Below, piece by piece: positions 1 to 9,756 of a stretch of 64,000 nt of DNA; position 1 is the first letter of the stretch; every line of letters starts with the position of its first letter. The stretch covers positions 143,948 to 207,947 of the forward strand of contig CACIRC010000001.1 in the NCBI GenBank assembly GCA_902588895.1, read 5' to 3'. Both the position numbers and the translations under genes were made by a program. Source of the stretch: an uncultured Pelagibacteraceae bacterium (lineage in GTDB: Bacteria > Pseudomonadota > Alphaproteobacteria > Pelagibacterales > Pelagibacteraceae). The notes beneath the pieces were generated by a model. The model saw only the letters and a program-made list of their open reading frames with translations. It was not told the DNA's origin and did not search any database.

Positions 1-2
1 AA

Positions 3-431
3 AAAATAGGGAAATACAAAGATTGGGAGGCAATGGTAGTTTTAGATGCTGATGGGAAAGTATGCTTTGCTCAATCACTACCTATTTTACAAGCACCAAA
101 AACAAACAAAAGAGATGCAAAATTATTTGTAGCATTCAGACCAAACGACAATATAAAAAATGAAGTAAGTGTTACCCCGGGTTATGAATTTAACAAAAAT
201 AATTCTGTAACAGCTGCTTCAGGGAAGAATAAATTTAAATTTGATATTAAAGAACAAGGTTTTGCGTGGATTGCAGACAATAAAATCGAATTAAAAATGA
301 TAAAACAAATGAGAAAAGGATCTAGAATTATGATCACTGGATACAATCAACAAGGTTCTCAAACAATTGATCATTATTCATTATTAGGATTTACTAAAGC
401 TTATAACGCTTCAAGAAAAGCTTGTAGTTAA
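3..431 (+). CDS. IalB-like (invasion-associated locus B family) protein, 5' end truncated by window
   Basis: Frame stays open upstream of the listed ATG (KIGKYKDWEAMVVLDADGKVC...), so the 5' end is probably outside the window; C-terminal 'GSQTIDHYSLLGFTKAYNA' resembles IalB. Confidence 0.65.
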   Translation, partial: KIGKYKDWEAMVVLDADGKVCFAQSLPILQAPKTNKRDAKLFVAFRPNDNIKNEVSVTPGYEFNKNNSVTAASGKNKFKFDIKEQGFAWIADNKIELKMIKQMRKGSRIMITGYNQQGSQTIDHYSLLGFTKAYNASRKACS

Positions 432-435
432 TTCA

Positions 436-1623
436 ATGAAATCAAAAAAGAAAATTGTTCTAGCTTATTCTGGAGGGCTCGATACTTCTATAATTTTAAA
501 ATGGCTTCAAGAAAATTATGATGCAGATGTAATTTGTTATACAGCAGATGTTGGACAAGAAATTGATAAAAAAAAAATTATAACAAATGCAAAAAAATTT
601 GGTGTTAAAAATATAATTATTAAAGATTTAAAAGATATTTTTGTTAAGGATTATGTTTATCCCATGATCAGAGGACACGCGATCTATGAGGGTGTTTACT
701 TATTGGGGACATCAATAGCAAGACCTCTTATTGCAAAAGATCAAATAAGAGTAGCTAAAAAATTTAAAGCTTATGCGGTTTCTCATGGAGCAACTGGTAA
801 AGGCAATGACCAAGTTAGATTTGAATTAGGCTATCATTATTTTGGTCCTAAAATTAAAATTATAGCTCCGTGGAGAATTTGGAAACTAAAATCTAGAACT
901 GACTTAATTAATTATGCAAAAAAACATGGCATAGCTATTCCTAAAGATAAAAAAGGTGCACCTCCTTTTTCAGTGGATGATAATTTATTTCATACATCAA
1001 CTGAAGGTAAGGTTTTAGAAAATCCAAAAAATTCTGCTCCAGAATTTATTTTTCAACGAACAGTTTCTCCAGAAAAGGCACCTAACAAACCATCTTTTGT
1101 TACTATCAATTTTAAAAATGGTGATCCTTTTGGAATTAATGGAAAAAAATTATCACCAGCTAAATTATTAACAAAGCTGAATGGCCTAGCAGGAAAAAAT
1201 GGAATTGGAAGAGTTGATTTAGTAGAGAATAGATTTTTAGGTATAAAATCTAGAGGAGTATATGAAACTCCTGGTGGAACTCTTTTAATAAATGCTCATA
1301 GAGCAATTGAGTCTGTTACCTTAGATAAAGAAACTATGCACAAAAAAGATCAGGTAATGTCTAGATATGCTGAGTTAATTTATAATGGTTATTGGTATTC
1401 AAAGGAAAGATTTAAACTTCAAAAAATTATTGATCTAAAAAGAAACAAAGTTAATGGCTCAGTAAAACTTAAATTGTATAAAGGGAATATTACAATTCAA
1501 TCAAGAGTTACTAATAGCAGCGCATATTCAATGAAGAAGGTATCTTTTGAAGAAAATAGATCATTTAATAAATCTAACGTCGAGAGATTTATCAATTTTC
1601 ATAAGAAAAAGCTTCGTACTTAG
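436..1623 (+). CDS. argG: argininosuccinate synthase
   Basis: N-terminal KKIVLAYSGGLDTSIILKWL and full-length argG-like sequence. Confidence 0.97.
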   Translation: MKSKKKIVLAYSGGLDTSIILKWLQENYDADVICYTADVGQEIDKKKIITNAKKFGVKNIIIKDLKDIFVKDYVYPMIRGHAIYEGVYLLGTSIARPLIAKDQIRVAKKFKAYAVSHGATGKGNDQVRFELGYHYFGPKIKIIAPWRIWKLKSRTDLINYAKKHGIAIPKDKKGAPPFSVDDNLFHTSTEGKVLENPKNSAPEFIFQRTVSPEKAPNKPSFVTINFKNGDPFGINGKKLSPAKLLTKLNGLAGKNGIGRVDLVENRFLGIKSRGVYETPGGTLLINAHRAIESVTLDKETMHKKDQVMSRYAELIYNGYWYSKERFKLQKIIDLKRNKVNGSVKLKLYKGNITIQSRVTNSSAYSMKKVSFEENRSFNKSNVERFINFHKKKLRT

Positions 1624-1680
1624 ATTGCTTTAGGACAAATTGACATTTGTTTAAATCACTAAAAATTATATCCTTAAATC

Positions 1681-2139
1681 ATGGAATCAATAAAGAATTG
1701 GATGAGAGATGCTGCAAATATTTTATTTGATGATAGCAAGAATGATCTACGCGCACTTCCTAAGACAGTTAGATTACAAATTCTTTTAGTTTTAAGTTTT
1801 ATTTGGACTACTGTTTTTAGTTTATATGTTTTTTCTTACACAACTTTCGCATTTGGATGGGCTGGACTTTTTTTAGCTCATATAGGTTTAATATTTGCCG
1901 TCTATATGACTTTTAAACAATTCCATAGAGCAGAAGAGAAGTCCGCAAGTGTTTTTCAAACAAAAAATTTTGATCCTTTTAAAATCATGGTCATAGTTTT
2001 TGTAATAGTATTTATATTCGTATTTTCAAAAGGAATTGAGGTTTTGACAAGTCCAAACCCTAACTCTTATTCAATCCCTTATGATGGTCCCTTAAAATCT
2101 GCAATTGAAAAATGGTTACCTTTTAGTAAAGATAAATAA
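1681..2139 (+). CDS. conserved hypothetical membrane protein
   Basis: 152 aa ORF with about 3 hydrophobic segments; stop overlaps next start. Confidence 0.7.
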   Translation: MESIKNWMRDAANILFDDSKNDLRALPKTVRLQILLVLSFIWTTVFSLYVFSYTTFAFGWAGLFLAHIGLIFAVYMTFKQFHRAEEKSASVFQTKNFDPFKIMVIVFVIVFIFVFSKGIEVLTSPNPNSYSIPYDGPLKSAIEKWLPFSKDK

Positions 2140-2519
2140 TGGATAAGATAGCAAAAAACTTACAATTAGCATTAATGGTTATTATTTTAATCAGTACTGT
2201 TATTGCTGTTGGTATTGAAATGAAAAACATGTTCTTAAATCAATCTGTTACATTAGCAGATTTGCTTTTAATGTTTCTTTATTTGGAGGTACTAGCAATG
2301 GTTAGGGTTTTTTGGAACCAACAATCTATTAGTATTACCCTACCACTTCTTATTGCAATTACTGCCCTTGCACGATTTATTATTCTACAAGGTAAAGAAA
2401 TGGATCCTACTGCACTTGTTTATGAAGCAGTAGCTATTTTGTTAATAGCTGGAGCAATTGTTGTTTTAAGATTAAGGCATAGTGACAAATTGGGTCTTAA
2501 GAAAAAAAAATCAAAATAA
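2139..2519 (+). CDS. PsiE-family (phosphate-starvation-inducible-like) membrane protein
   Basis: LLLMFLYLEVLAMVRVFW...RFIILQGKEMDP pattern typical of PsiE family. Confidence 0.7.
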   Translation: MDKIAKNLQLALMVIILISTVIAVGIEMKNMFLNQSVTLADLLLMFLYLEVLAMVRVFWNQQSISITLPLLIAITALARFIILQGKEMDPTALVYEAVAILLIAGAIVVLRLRHSDKLGLKKKKSK

Positions 2520-2525
2520 TTTTAA

Positions 2526-3665
2526 ATGATATTTGAAGCTTCAAGGGCTAAGGCCTTAAATCAGTTAAATAATTTTGTTGATAATAATCTTGGAAAGTAT
2601 TCAAAATTAAGGAATTTTGATTTTGGGCCTGAAAAAAGATCTAATATATCTTGCTTATCACCGTACATAACTCATGGAATAATTAATGAACAAGAAGTCA
2701 TTCAGAAAGCGCTGAGTAAATTTTCTTTTTCAAAAAATGAAAAGTTTATTCAAGAAGTTTTATGGCGAATTTATTGGAAGGGTTGGTTAGAATTAAGACC
2801 GAATGTTTGGGCAGATTACCTTGTTGAATTAAATCAAATTAGAAATGAATTTCAAAATAATCAAAATTATCTTAATGCAATTGAGGGAAAAACAAACATA
2901 GATTGCTTTAATGAGTGGGTGAAAGAGCTTAAAGAAAACAATTATTTGCATAATCACACAAGAATGTGGTTTGCTAGTATTTGGATTTTTACTCTAGAAT
3001 TACCTTGGCAATTAGGAGCAGAATTTTTCATGCAACATCTTTATGATGGAGATGCTGCATCAAATACTCTTGGCTGGAGATGGGTTGCGGGTGTTCAGAC
3101 TCAAGGAAAACACTACCTTGCAACTGAATGGAATATCAAAAAATTTACTAACAATAGATTTCAAAATATAAAATTAAATGAAAATGCTCCTCCAAAAGTA
3201 TCTGAAAAATCTTACCAAATAATTAAATATGATTTCAATAACCCACAAAATATTGAGAATAAGAATCTTTTAATTTTTGAAAATAATCTCTCGTTTGAAA
3301 TCACTGACTTTAAAGAAAACGACTTTAAAAAAATTTACTTAGTTTCTAATAAAAATGAAAATAGAGCAATAAAACTCAGTGATAAATTAGTGAAATTTAA
3401 ATCTCATTTAATAGAAGACCAAGAAAAAAGATTAAAAAATAAATCTATTGATTGTCAAATTATAGATATAAGTGAATTAACAAATATTGAAAATTATTAC
3501 GGTTTGTATCCAACTGTAGGTGAAAATTTAGATTTTTTAAATTCTAATAATTTAAAGATAGATTTTTTATATAGAAATCTTGATCAATTGGCTTGGCAAT
3601 ACTGTAATAAAGGTTTTTTTAATTTTAAAAATTATATTCCCAAAATAGTTTCAAGCTTTGATTAA
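2526..3665 (+). CDS. photolyase/cryptochrome FAD-binding-domain protein
   Basis: FAD-domain motifs (RSNISCLSPYITHGII..., EVLWRIYWKGWLELRP, NHTRMWFASIWIFTLELPWQLGAEFFMQHLYDGDAASNTLGWRWVAG); no N-terminal antenna domain. Confidence 0.85.
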   Translation: MIFEASRAKALNQLNNFVDNNLGKYSKLRNFDFGPEKRSNISCLSPYITHGIINEQEVIQKALSKFSFSKNEKFIQEVLWRIYWKGWLELRPNVWADYLVELNQIRNEFQNNQNYLNAIEGKTNIDCFNEWVKELKENNYLHNHTRMWFASIWIFTLELPWQLGAEFFMQHLYDGDAASNTLGWRWVAGVQTQGKHYLATEWNIKKFTNNRFQNIKLNENAPPKVSEKSYQIIKYDFNNPQNIENKNLLIFENNLSFEITDFKENDFKKIYLVSNKNENRAIKLSDKLVKFKSHLIEDQEKRLKNKSIDCQIIDISELTNIENYYGLYPTVGENLDFLNSNNLKIDFLYRNLDQLAWQYCNKGFFNFKNYIPKIVSSFD

Positions 3666-3883
3666 AACCAACGAACCATCCCAATAATTCCAGCGGTTGC
3701 ATAAAAAAATTGCAAAAATAAAATTCCTTTATGACCACCTCTATAGGCCCAAATTCCAATTAAAATGGCTGACAATAACAGTAGACAAAAACCAAAAAAT
3801 TCTATCCCTATATTTAAAGCGACAAACAAAGAATACAATATTGCAGTTATAACCCCTGCCCATTCAAAGATTTTATTATTCAT
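3662..3883 (-). CDS. small membrane protein
   Basis: 73 aa hydrophobic ORF; overlaps both neighbours by 4 bp. Confidence 0.65.
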   Translation of the reverse strand: MNNKIFEWAGVITAILYSLFVALNIGIEFFGFCLLLLSAILIGIWAYRGGHKGILFLQFFYATAGIIGMVRWF

Positions 3884-4599
3884 AAAAGTTTTTTAAAATT
3901 ATTATAAAGGATTGTAGAATAGTTATTCATATCTTTCATGTTATCTTTTGCAGATTGATCAAACTTTTCTAATGCACCAATACCAAGCTGGTCTTCCAAA
4001 GCTTTTTTATACTCCGGAACACACCCCCATTCATTAACAGTGGTATCTTTTATTTCTATATGAAATTGGATTCCATAAGCATGATTTTGATATTTAAAAA
4101 TTTGATACTTTGTTATTGGGGAAGAGGCTAATAAAGTTATATCTTTATTGTTTTCAATACCCTGAACCTCATAAGAATGCCATTGTAAACTTTTAATTTT
4201 ATCAGGAAATTTTGAAAATAATTTATCTACTTTTTTTTCATTAGAGAAATTTATATCCATAATACCAATTTCCGCTGGTTTAGATTTAACCACTTTTCCT
4301 CCCACTACCTCTCCTAGAAGCTGACAACCTAAACAAAAACCTAAATAAGGTTTTTTTAGATTAACAACAAATTCTTTAATTGCTCTCTTTTCCTCTATTA
4401 ACCAAGGATATTCTTGTTCCATATAAGTATCCATTGGACCTCCCATACAAAACATGCCATCAAATTTATTTAAATCGTCTGGTATTTTTTCACCTTCATC
4501 TAACTCAATAGTAGTTAAGTTAAATCCATCAGCTAACATTAAATCTTTAATATAACCTGGGTCTTCTATTTTTATATGCTGTAGTACTATTATGTTCAC
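3880..4599 (-). CDS. type 1 glutamine amidotransferase (GATase1) family protein
   Basis: KPYLGFCLGCQLLGEVVGG nucleophile motif and GIQFHIE. Confidence 0.9.
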   Translation of the reverse strand: MNIIVLQHIKIEDPGYIKDLMLADGFNLTTIELDEGEKIPDDLNKFDGMFCMGGPMDTYMEQEYPWLIEEKRAIKEFVVNLKKPYLGFCLGCQLLGEVVGGKVVKSKPAEIGIMDINFSNEKKVDKLFSKFPDKIKSLQWHSYEVQGIENNKDITLLASSPITKYQIFKYQNHAYGIQFHIEIKDTTVNEWGCVPEYKKALEDQLGIGALEKFDQSAKDNMKDMNNYSTILYNNFKKLL

Positions 4600-4604
4600 T
4601 AAGG

Positions 4605-4733
4605 TTAGCTTAGCTTAGAACACTTCTTGGAACAATATTTTACTCTATCCCAATTCAACTTCCATTTTTTCCGCCAAGTAAATGGTCTTTTGCAAACTGG
4701 ACAAATTTTTGTTGGTAAATTTTCTTTTTTCAT
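4605..4733 (-). CDS. DUF2256-family small zinc-ribbon-like protein (42 aa)
   Basis: Manual translation [42 protein letters not shown]; two CxxC-type pairs (CPVC, CSKKC); start overlaps photolyase stop (TGATG). Confidence 0.88.
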   Translation of the reverse strand: MKKENLPTKICPVCKRPFTWRKKWKLNWDRVKYCSKKCSKLS

Positions 4734-6223
4734 CAAATTGTATTTAGTTTAATAAATTTATCAGCTTCAGATAAAATTAATTTTTTTCTATCAGATTTCA
4801 TTTTATCAAATATTCTTACCATCATTGATAGACGAGGATTTTTTAAAAAGAATTTTCTGTTTCGATCTATGAATCTCCAGTAAAGACCATCCATGGTGTT
4901 ACACCAATCACCTTTTTTAAAATCCATCATTTTCATAAAATAACTAGAGCCACAAATATAAGGTTTGGTCGCAAAAATTCCTCCATCACTAAATAATCCC
5001 ATTCCATAAACATTAGGAACCATTACCCAATCTGAAGAGTCTACGAACATTTCCATGAACCATTTGTAAACAATTGTTGGCTTAATTTCACAAAGGTTCA
5101 TAATATTTGATAAGATCATTAACCGTTCAATGTGATGTGACCAACCATGATTAACAGCATTTTTAATTGCATAATCCAAAGGTGGAAGACCAGTGGTGGC
5201 ATCATACCAAGAACTTTTCATTTTTTTATTTTGTTTAAAAAAATTTCCAGTTTCCATTTCTTGAGAATAAGACTGATAAATTCCACGCATAAATTCTCGC
5301 CAACCAATCACCTGGCGAATATAGCCCTCTAAAGAATTCATTCTAATTTTATTTTTTTTATGAAAATCTAAAATTTTTTGGACAACAAATTCAGGAGTAA
5401 TTAAACCTAAATTTATATAGGGACTTAATGCACTATGAAATAGAATATTATCTTTTTGATCAACTGCATCCTCATAATCACCAAATAAGTTTGATTTTTC
5501 TTTTATAAAAAAATTTAAAAGTTTAACTACATCTTCGTATTCTGTTGCAAACCAAAAATTATTTGTACTCCCTGGGTGATTTTTAAATTCCTTTTCAATA
5601 ATAGGCTTTAATTTTTTTGTGTGAGTGGTTTCATTGATTTTTGGAAATTTAGGGATTGAAATATTTTTGGGTAATTTGTTTCTGTTATCTTCGTCAAAGC
5701 TCCATTTTCCACCGATAGGATTACCATCTGAACCCATCAATATTCCAGATTTTTTTCTAACATCTTTGTAGAAAGTTGCCATAAAAGGTTTTTTTGATTT
5801 TAATAAATAATTTCTAAATTCAGCTCTTGAATTTAAAAACATGGGAGTTTGAATAACATTCCAGTGTATTTTTTCTTTTTTTAAAAATTGTGAAATTTTT
5901 TTTTCAAAAAATTTATCCTCTACTTCAAAACTTGCAATTTCTTTTACTTTTTTTTGTGTAATTATTTTTTTTAATTTTTTTAAATAATCTTCATTAAATT
6001 CTTTATCTTCGATTTTAAAGTAATCTAATTTAAATTTGTTTTTTCTTAATCCATCTGCATAAGAACGCATAGAAGATAAAAATAATAAAATTTTTTGTTT
6101 ATGATGCTTTTCATAAGTGCATAAACCCTTATCTTCAGCCATAAAAAATAGGTGGTCTTTTTTGTAGCGGTCTAGGTATTTTGTTGGAAATAATTGATTA
6201 CCAAGTATAAAAAATAACTTCAT
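4733..6223 (-). CDS. cryptochrome/photolyase family protein, FeS-BCP/PhrB-like
   Basis: DPRP-like N-terminus ([13 protein letters not shown]...FFMAED...[14 protein letters not shown]) and C-terminal FAD domain ([34 protein letters not shown]). Confidence 0.92.
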   Translation of the reverse strand: MKLFFILGNQLFPTKYLDRYKKDHLFFMAEDKGLCTYEKHHKQKILLFLSSMRSYADGLRKNKFKLDYFKIEDKEFNEDYLKKLKKIITQKKVKEIASFEVEDKFFEKKISQFLKKEKIHWNVIQTPMFLNSRAEFRNYLLKSKKPFMATFYKDVRKKSGILMGSDGNPIGGKWSFDEDNRNKLPKNISIPKFPKINETTHTKKLKPIIEKEFKNHPGSTNNFWFATEYEDVVKLLNFFIKEKSNLFGDYEDAVDQKDNILFHSALSPYINLGLITPEFVVQKILDFHKKNKIRMNSLEGYIRQVIGWREFMRGIYQSYSQEMETGNFFKQNKKMKSSWYDATTGLPPLDYAIKNAVNHGWSHHIERLMILSNIMNLCEIKPTIVYKWFMEMFVDSSDWVMVPNVYGMGLFSDGGIFATKPYICGSSYFMKMMDFKKGDWCNTMDGLYWRFIDRNRKFFLKNPRLSMMVRIFDKMKSDRKKLILSEADKFIKLNTI

Positions 6224-6250
6224 AGTTAAATATAACTAATAAAATTTTTT

Positions 6251-6961
6251 ATGTCAGAAAAATATGTAATTTTTGGTGCGACAGGTTCTATTGGGTCAAG
6301 TTTGGCGGAACAATTAAAAAACTCTAGAAACGATATTCATTTAGTTGGAAGAAATGAAAGTGAACTTAGTTCTATCTCTAAAAAACTTGGATGCTCACAT
6401 ACCGTTGCAGATGTTTTAGAAGATGGGTTTATAGAAAAAGTTAAATCAGATATTTCTGAAATTAAAGGCCTAGCTTATTGTATCGGTTCAATTGATTTAA
6501 AACCATTAAGAATGGTAAATGAACAAGACTTTCAAAAATGCATGAAGCTTAATCTTTATTCTGCTGTAGAAGCTATTAAAGGATATCAGGAAAGTTTAAA
6601 ACAAAATAAAGGTTCGATAGTATTATTTTCTACCGTTGCTGCTCAAAGAGGTTTTACTAATCATGCAATAATAGCTTCAGCAAAAGCTGCTATTGAAGGA
6701 TTGACGGTTTCTCTTGCAGCAGAATTTGCTCCAAACATAAGAGTAAATTGCGTGGCACCAAGTTTAACAAAATCTAAAATAGCAGAACCAATGTTAAAAA
6801 ATACTGTTATTGCTGAAGGTATTGCAAAAGCACATCCCCTTAAAAGATTAGGGGAAGGTAAAGACTCTGCTGCTCTTGCTAAATTCTTACTAACAGAAGA
6901 TAGTTCTTGGGTTACAGGCCAAATAATTGCTGTTGATGGTGGTAGGTCTAAACTTTCATAA
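6251..6961 (+). CDS. SDR-family oxidoreductase
   Basis: VIFGATGSIGSSLAE nucleotide-binding motif and C-terminal GQIIAVDGGRS. Confidence 0.93.
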   Translation: MSEKYVIFGATGSIGSSLAEQLKNSRNDIHLVGRNESELSSISKKLGCSHTVADVLEDGFIEKVKSDISEIKGLAYCIGSIDLKPLRMVNEQDFQKCMKLNLYSAVEAIKGYQESLKQNKGSIVLFSTVAAQRGFTNHAIIASAKAAIEGLTVSLAAEFAPNIRVNCVAPSLTKSKIAEPMLKNTVIAEGIAKAHPLKRLGEGKDSAALAKFLLTEDSSWVTGQIIAVDGGRSKLS

Positions 6962-6962
6962 A

Positions 6963-8030
6963 GTGATCAAATATTTTTTATCTATATTTTTATTTTTTTT
7001 ATTTTCATCAAAAAGTTTTTCTGAAAATTTTACTTTTAAAAAATTAGCAAGTTTAAATGACCCATGGGGATCGTCTTTTATAAGTGATGAAGAACTTATT
7101 ATCACTGAAAAAACTGGAAAAATAAAAATAGTAAATATTATTTCTGAAGAAGCTTATGAAGTTGAACATAACCTAAATTATTTTGTACACGGACAAGGAG
7201 GTTTATTAGATATAATTTACAAAAATAATTACTTATGGATTTCTTATTCAGAAAATCGAGGAGATTGGAAAACAAGCACCTCTATTGCAAAAGCTGAATT
7301 AAATAAAAAAAATTTAGATTTTAAAAATATATTTCAAGCTGAACCACCGATAGAATCTGGTTATCATTTCGGTTCAAGACTGACTATAAAAGATAATTAT
7401 CTTTTTGTATCCACTGGTGAAAGAGGTGGAGGCATGATTGCTCAAGATCCAACAAAACATCCTGGAAGTATTATCAGAATTTATTTAGATGGCAGTATAC
7501 CAAAAGATAACCCTAAGTTTGAAGGTAAATCAGATTGGTTACCAGAAATTTATCAAATTGGTGTTCGTAATCCTCAAGGCCTAACCTATTCTTCTTTTGA
7601 TGGAAAAATTTATGCAAGCAACCATGGTGCAAAAGGCGGTGATTGGTTTGGTGAAATAAAAAAAGGAGAAAATTATGGTTGGAAAATTTTAGGTTGGGGT
7701 GGAACAAATTATTCAGGCTCAAAGATTGGACCTAAATGGAAACTAGGTTTTACCAAGGCAATCCAATACTGGGTGCCTTCAATAGCAGTAAGCGCAATAA
7801 CTATATACAAAGGAAAGGAGTTTAATGAATGGAATGGGGAAGCACTTATTACTTCTTTAAAAGATAAATCATTAAGAAAATTAAATTTTCAAAATTTATC
7901 AAACGTAAAAGAAACAATTATTTTCCAAGACAAAATTGGAAGAATTAGAGATATTCAAGTACACCCAGCTAATGGAAAAATTTATTTTCTTGCAGGAAAC
8001 GGCCTGTGGTTAATGGAAAGAAAAAGTTAA
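6963..8030 (+). CDS. PQQ-dependent sugar dehydrogenase (glucose/sorbosone dehydrogenase family), exported
   Basis: GTG start in frame at 6963 gives a signal peptide VIKYFLSIFLFFLFSSKSFS; NPQGLTY and HGAKGGD motifs; track start 6927 would overlap the SDR gene. Confidence 0.85.
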   Translation: MIKYFLSIFLFFLFSSKSFSENFTFKKLASLNDPWGSSFISDEELIITEKTGKIKIVNIISEEAYEVEHNLNYFVHGQGGLLDIIYKNNYLWISYSENRGDWKTSTSIAKAELNKKNLDFKNIFQAEPPIESGYHFGSRLTIKDNYLFVSTGERGGGMIAQDPTKHPGSIIRIYLDGSIPKDNPKFEGKSDWLPEIYQIGVRNPQGLTYSSFDGKIYASNHGAKGGDWFGEIKKGENYGWKILGWGGTNYSGSKIGPKWKLGFTKAIQYWVPSIAVSAITIYKGKEFNEWNGEALITSLKDKSLRKLNFQNLSNVKETIIFQDKIGRIRDIQVHPANGKIYFLAGNGLWLMERKS

Positions 8031-8034
8031 AATT

Positions 8035-8961
8035 TTATAATGTTAAATATTTTATTGCAAAAAATATTGTCCCTATAGATGCAATAGTAGATACAAAAAT
8101 TGCTTTTATTATATTTTCGGGACTTACATTATAAGCGGCACATAAAACTATAGAAGTAACCCCGCAAGGTGCAACACTCACGAAGAAAGCACCTGGTATT
8201 TCAGCAGGCAATCCTGCATTAAAAAACACTAATCCAATTAATAATAAAATAATCGGGGAAATGACTAATTTTAAAACTGAAATAGAAACAGACAATTTGT
8301 TAATTACATTTTTAGTATAAAATGAAAGAGTTATGCCAATTGCAAACAATCCAACTGGTGAAACACATGCTGCAAGTTTAGACAAAGTGTATTCAATCGG
8401 TGTTTGATCAATATTAAAATTTAATAATAAAAATAATAGACCTATAATTATTGAAAGAATAAATGGGTTTAAAAATAAATTTTTAATAAAATTAAATAAA
8501 TTTACATTTTTTTTTGTAGATAATTCGAGAAAAAAAGCAATTACAGATAATAAAATTATTCCATCCATTAATATGATGCTTGCAACCTGTGTAATTACAT
8601 CTTGTTGAAAATATATTTCTGTTATTGGCAAAAGCAAAGTCACATGGTTTGATAATGCAACTGTTAAAGCCCAAATAATTGACTCTGAGATTGATCTTTT
8701 AAAATATTTTGAAGTAATTAAGTAAGCGATAATTCCACATATCGATTGCATAATTAAATAAGAGAAAATTTGTTTGAAATCTACTTGTCCAATTTCATTT
8801 TGTGCTATTAGTTTAATTATCAATGCCGGAACTGCAATATAGAACAAAAAAAGATTTAAAATTTTAGCATGACTAAGGTCTAAAACTTTTAACTTACCAA
8901 ATACAAACCCTAAAAAAGTAATAAATATAAATGGAGTTAGTCCTAAAAAAATTGAGAACAT
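8035..8961 (-). CDS. AEC (auxin efflux carrier) family transporter
   Basis: multi-TM protein with AEC-like organisation (FGKLKVLD, APCGVTSIVLCAAYNV). Confidence 0.85.
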   Translation of the reverse strand: MFSIFLGLTPFIFITFLGFVFGKLKVLDLSHAKILNLFLFYIAVPALIIKLIAQNEIGQVDFKQIFSYLIMQSICGIIAYLITSKYFKRSISESIIWALTVALSNHVTLLLPITEIYFQQDVITQVASIILMDGIILLSVIAFFLELSTKKNVNLFNFIKNLFLNPFILSIIIGLLFLLLNFNIDQTPIEYTLSKLAACVSPVGLFAIGITLSFYTKNVINKLSVSISVLKLVISPIILLLIGLVFFNAGLPAEIPGAFFVSVAPCGVTSIVLCAAYNVSPENIIKAIFVSTIASIGTIFFAIKYLTL

Positions 8962-8964
8962 AAA

Positions 8965-9756
8965 TTATTTAATCGTTATTCTATGCATTATTCTATTTCC
9001 CTTAAAGGGTGTTGCCTGATGAAGCATAGATCTATTATCCCATATAGCCAATTGATTTTTGTCCCAAGGTAAAGAAAATTGAAACTTCCTTTTTATTTGA
9101 TGATTAAATAAAAATTTTTTGAACTTTTCTTGATTTTTTATTTTTGTACTAAAACCAACAAAATGTCCTGGGCTACAATAAATCGAATAATTTGTACTGA
9201 TTTTTCTAATTATTTTATGTGAGGATCTAAGTTCTTTAATATTTTTTCCCTTTTCTTTTACTCTTTCTTTTGTTGTAACCGAAATTGGACCCTCAGAGGA
9301 ATATTTGGCTTTAATATTTTTAAATTTTCTTTTTATTGAATTTGGTAATTCTTTATAAGCAAGATATTGAGAACAAAATTCTGTATTAGCCTTTCCTTTT
9401 TTTGGCACAAGTTTTGAAAGCAACATCGTAAATCTTGGTGGCTTTTTTGTATAAATGGAGTCTGTATGAAATTGTTCACCAAAACTTGGTCCTTTATCTG
9501 TTGATTTTCTTTGCACTACTGTAATTTGAGGAAATTTTTTATTTAAACCTTTTAGTCTTGGATAGTTGGCTAAATTTCCAAAATATTTTGCAAACTTAAT
9601 ATAAAGTTTAGAAGTTAATTTTTGATCCTTAAAATATAACATTCCATATTTATTCAGTGCTTTCTTAATTTTTAAAATATCTTTATTCGTAATATCTTTT
9701 AAATTTACAATTATTTCAGCTCCAATATTTTTTTTATTTGGAATTATCTTTAACAT
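8965..9756 (-). CDS. TauD/TfdA-family Fe(II)/2-oxoglutarate dioxygenase
   Basis: FHTDSIY (HxD) and IWDNRSMLHQATPF motif. Confidence 0.92.
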   Translation of the reverse strand: MLKIIPNKKNIGAEIIVNLKDITNKDILKIKKALNKYGMLYFKDQKLTSKLYIKFAKYFGNLANYPRLKGLNKKFPQITVVQRKSTDKGPSFGEQFHTDSIYTKKPPRFTMLLSKLVPKKGKANTEFCSQYLAYKELPNSIKRKFKNIKAKYSSEGPISVTTKERVKEKGKNIKELRSSHKIIRKISTNYSIYCSPGHFVGFSTKIKNQEKFKKFLFNHQIKRKFQFSLPWDKNQLAIWDNRSMLHQATPFKGNRIMHRITIK

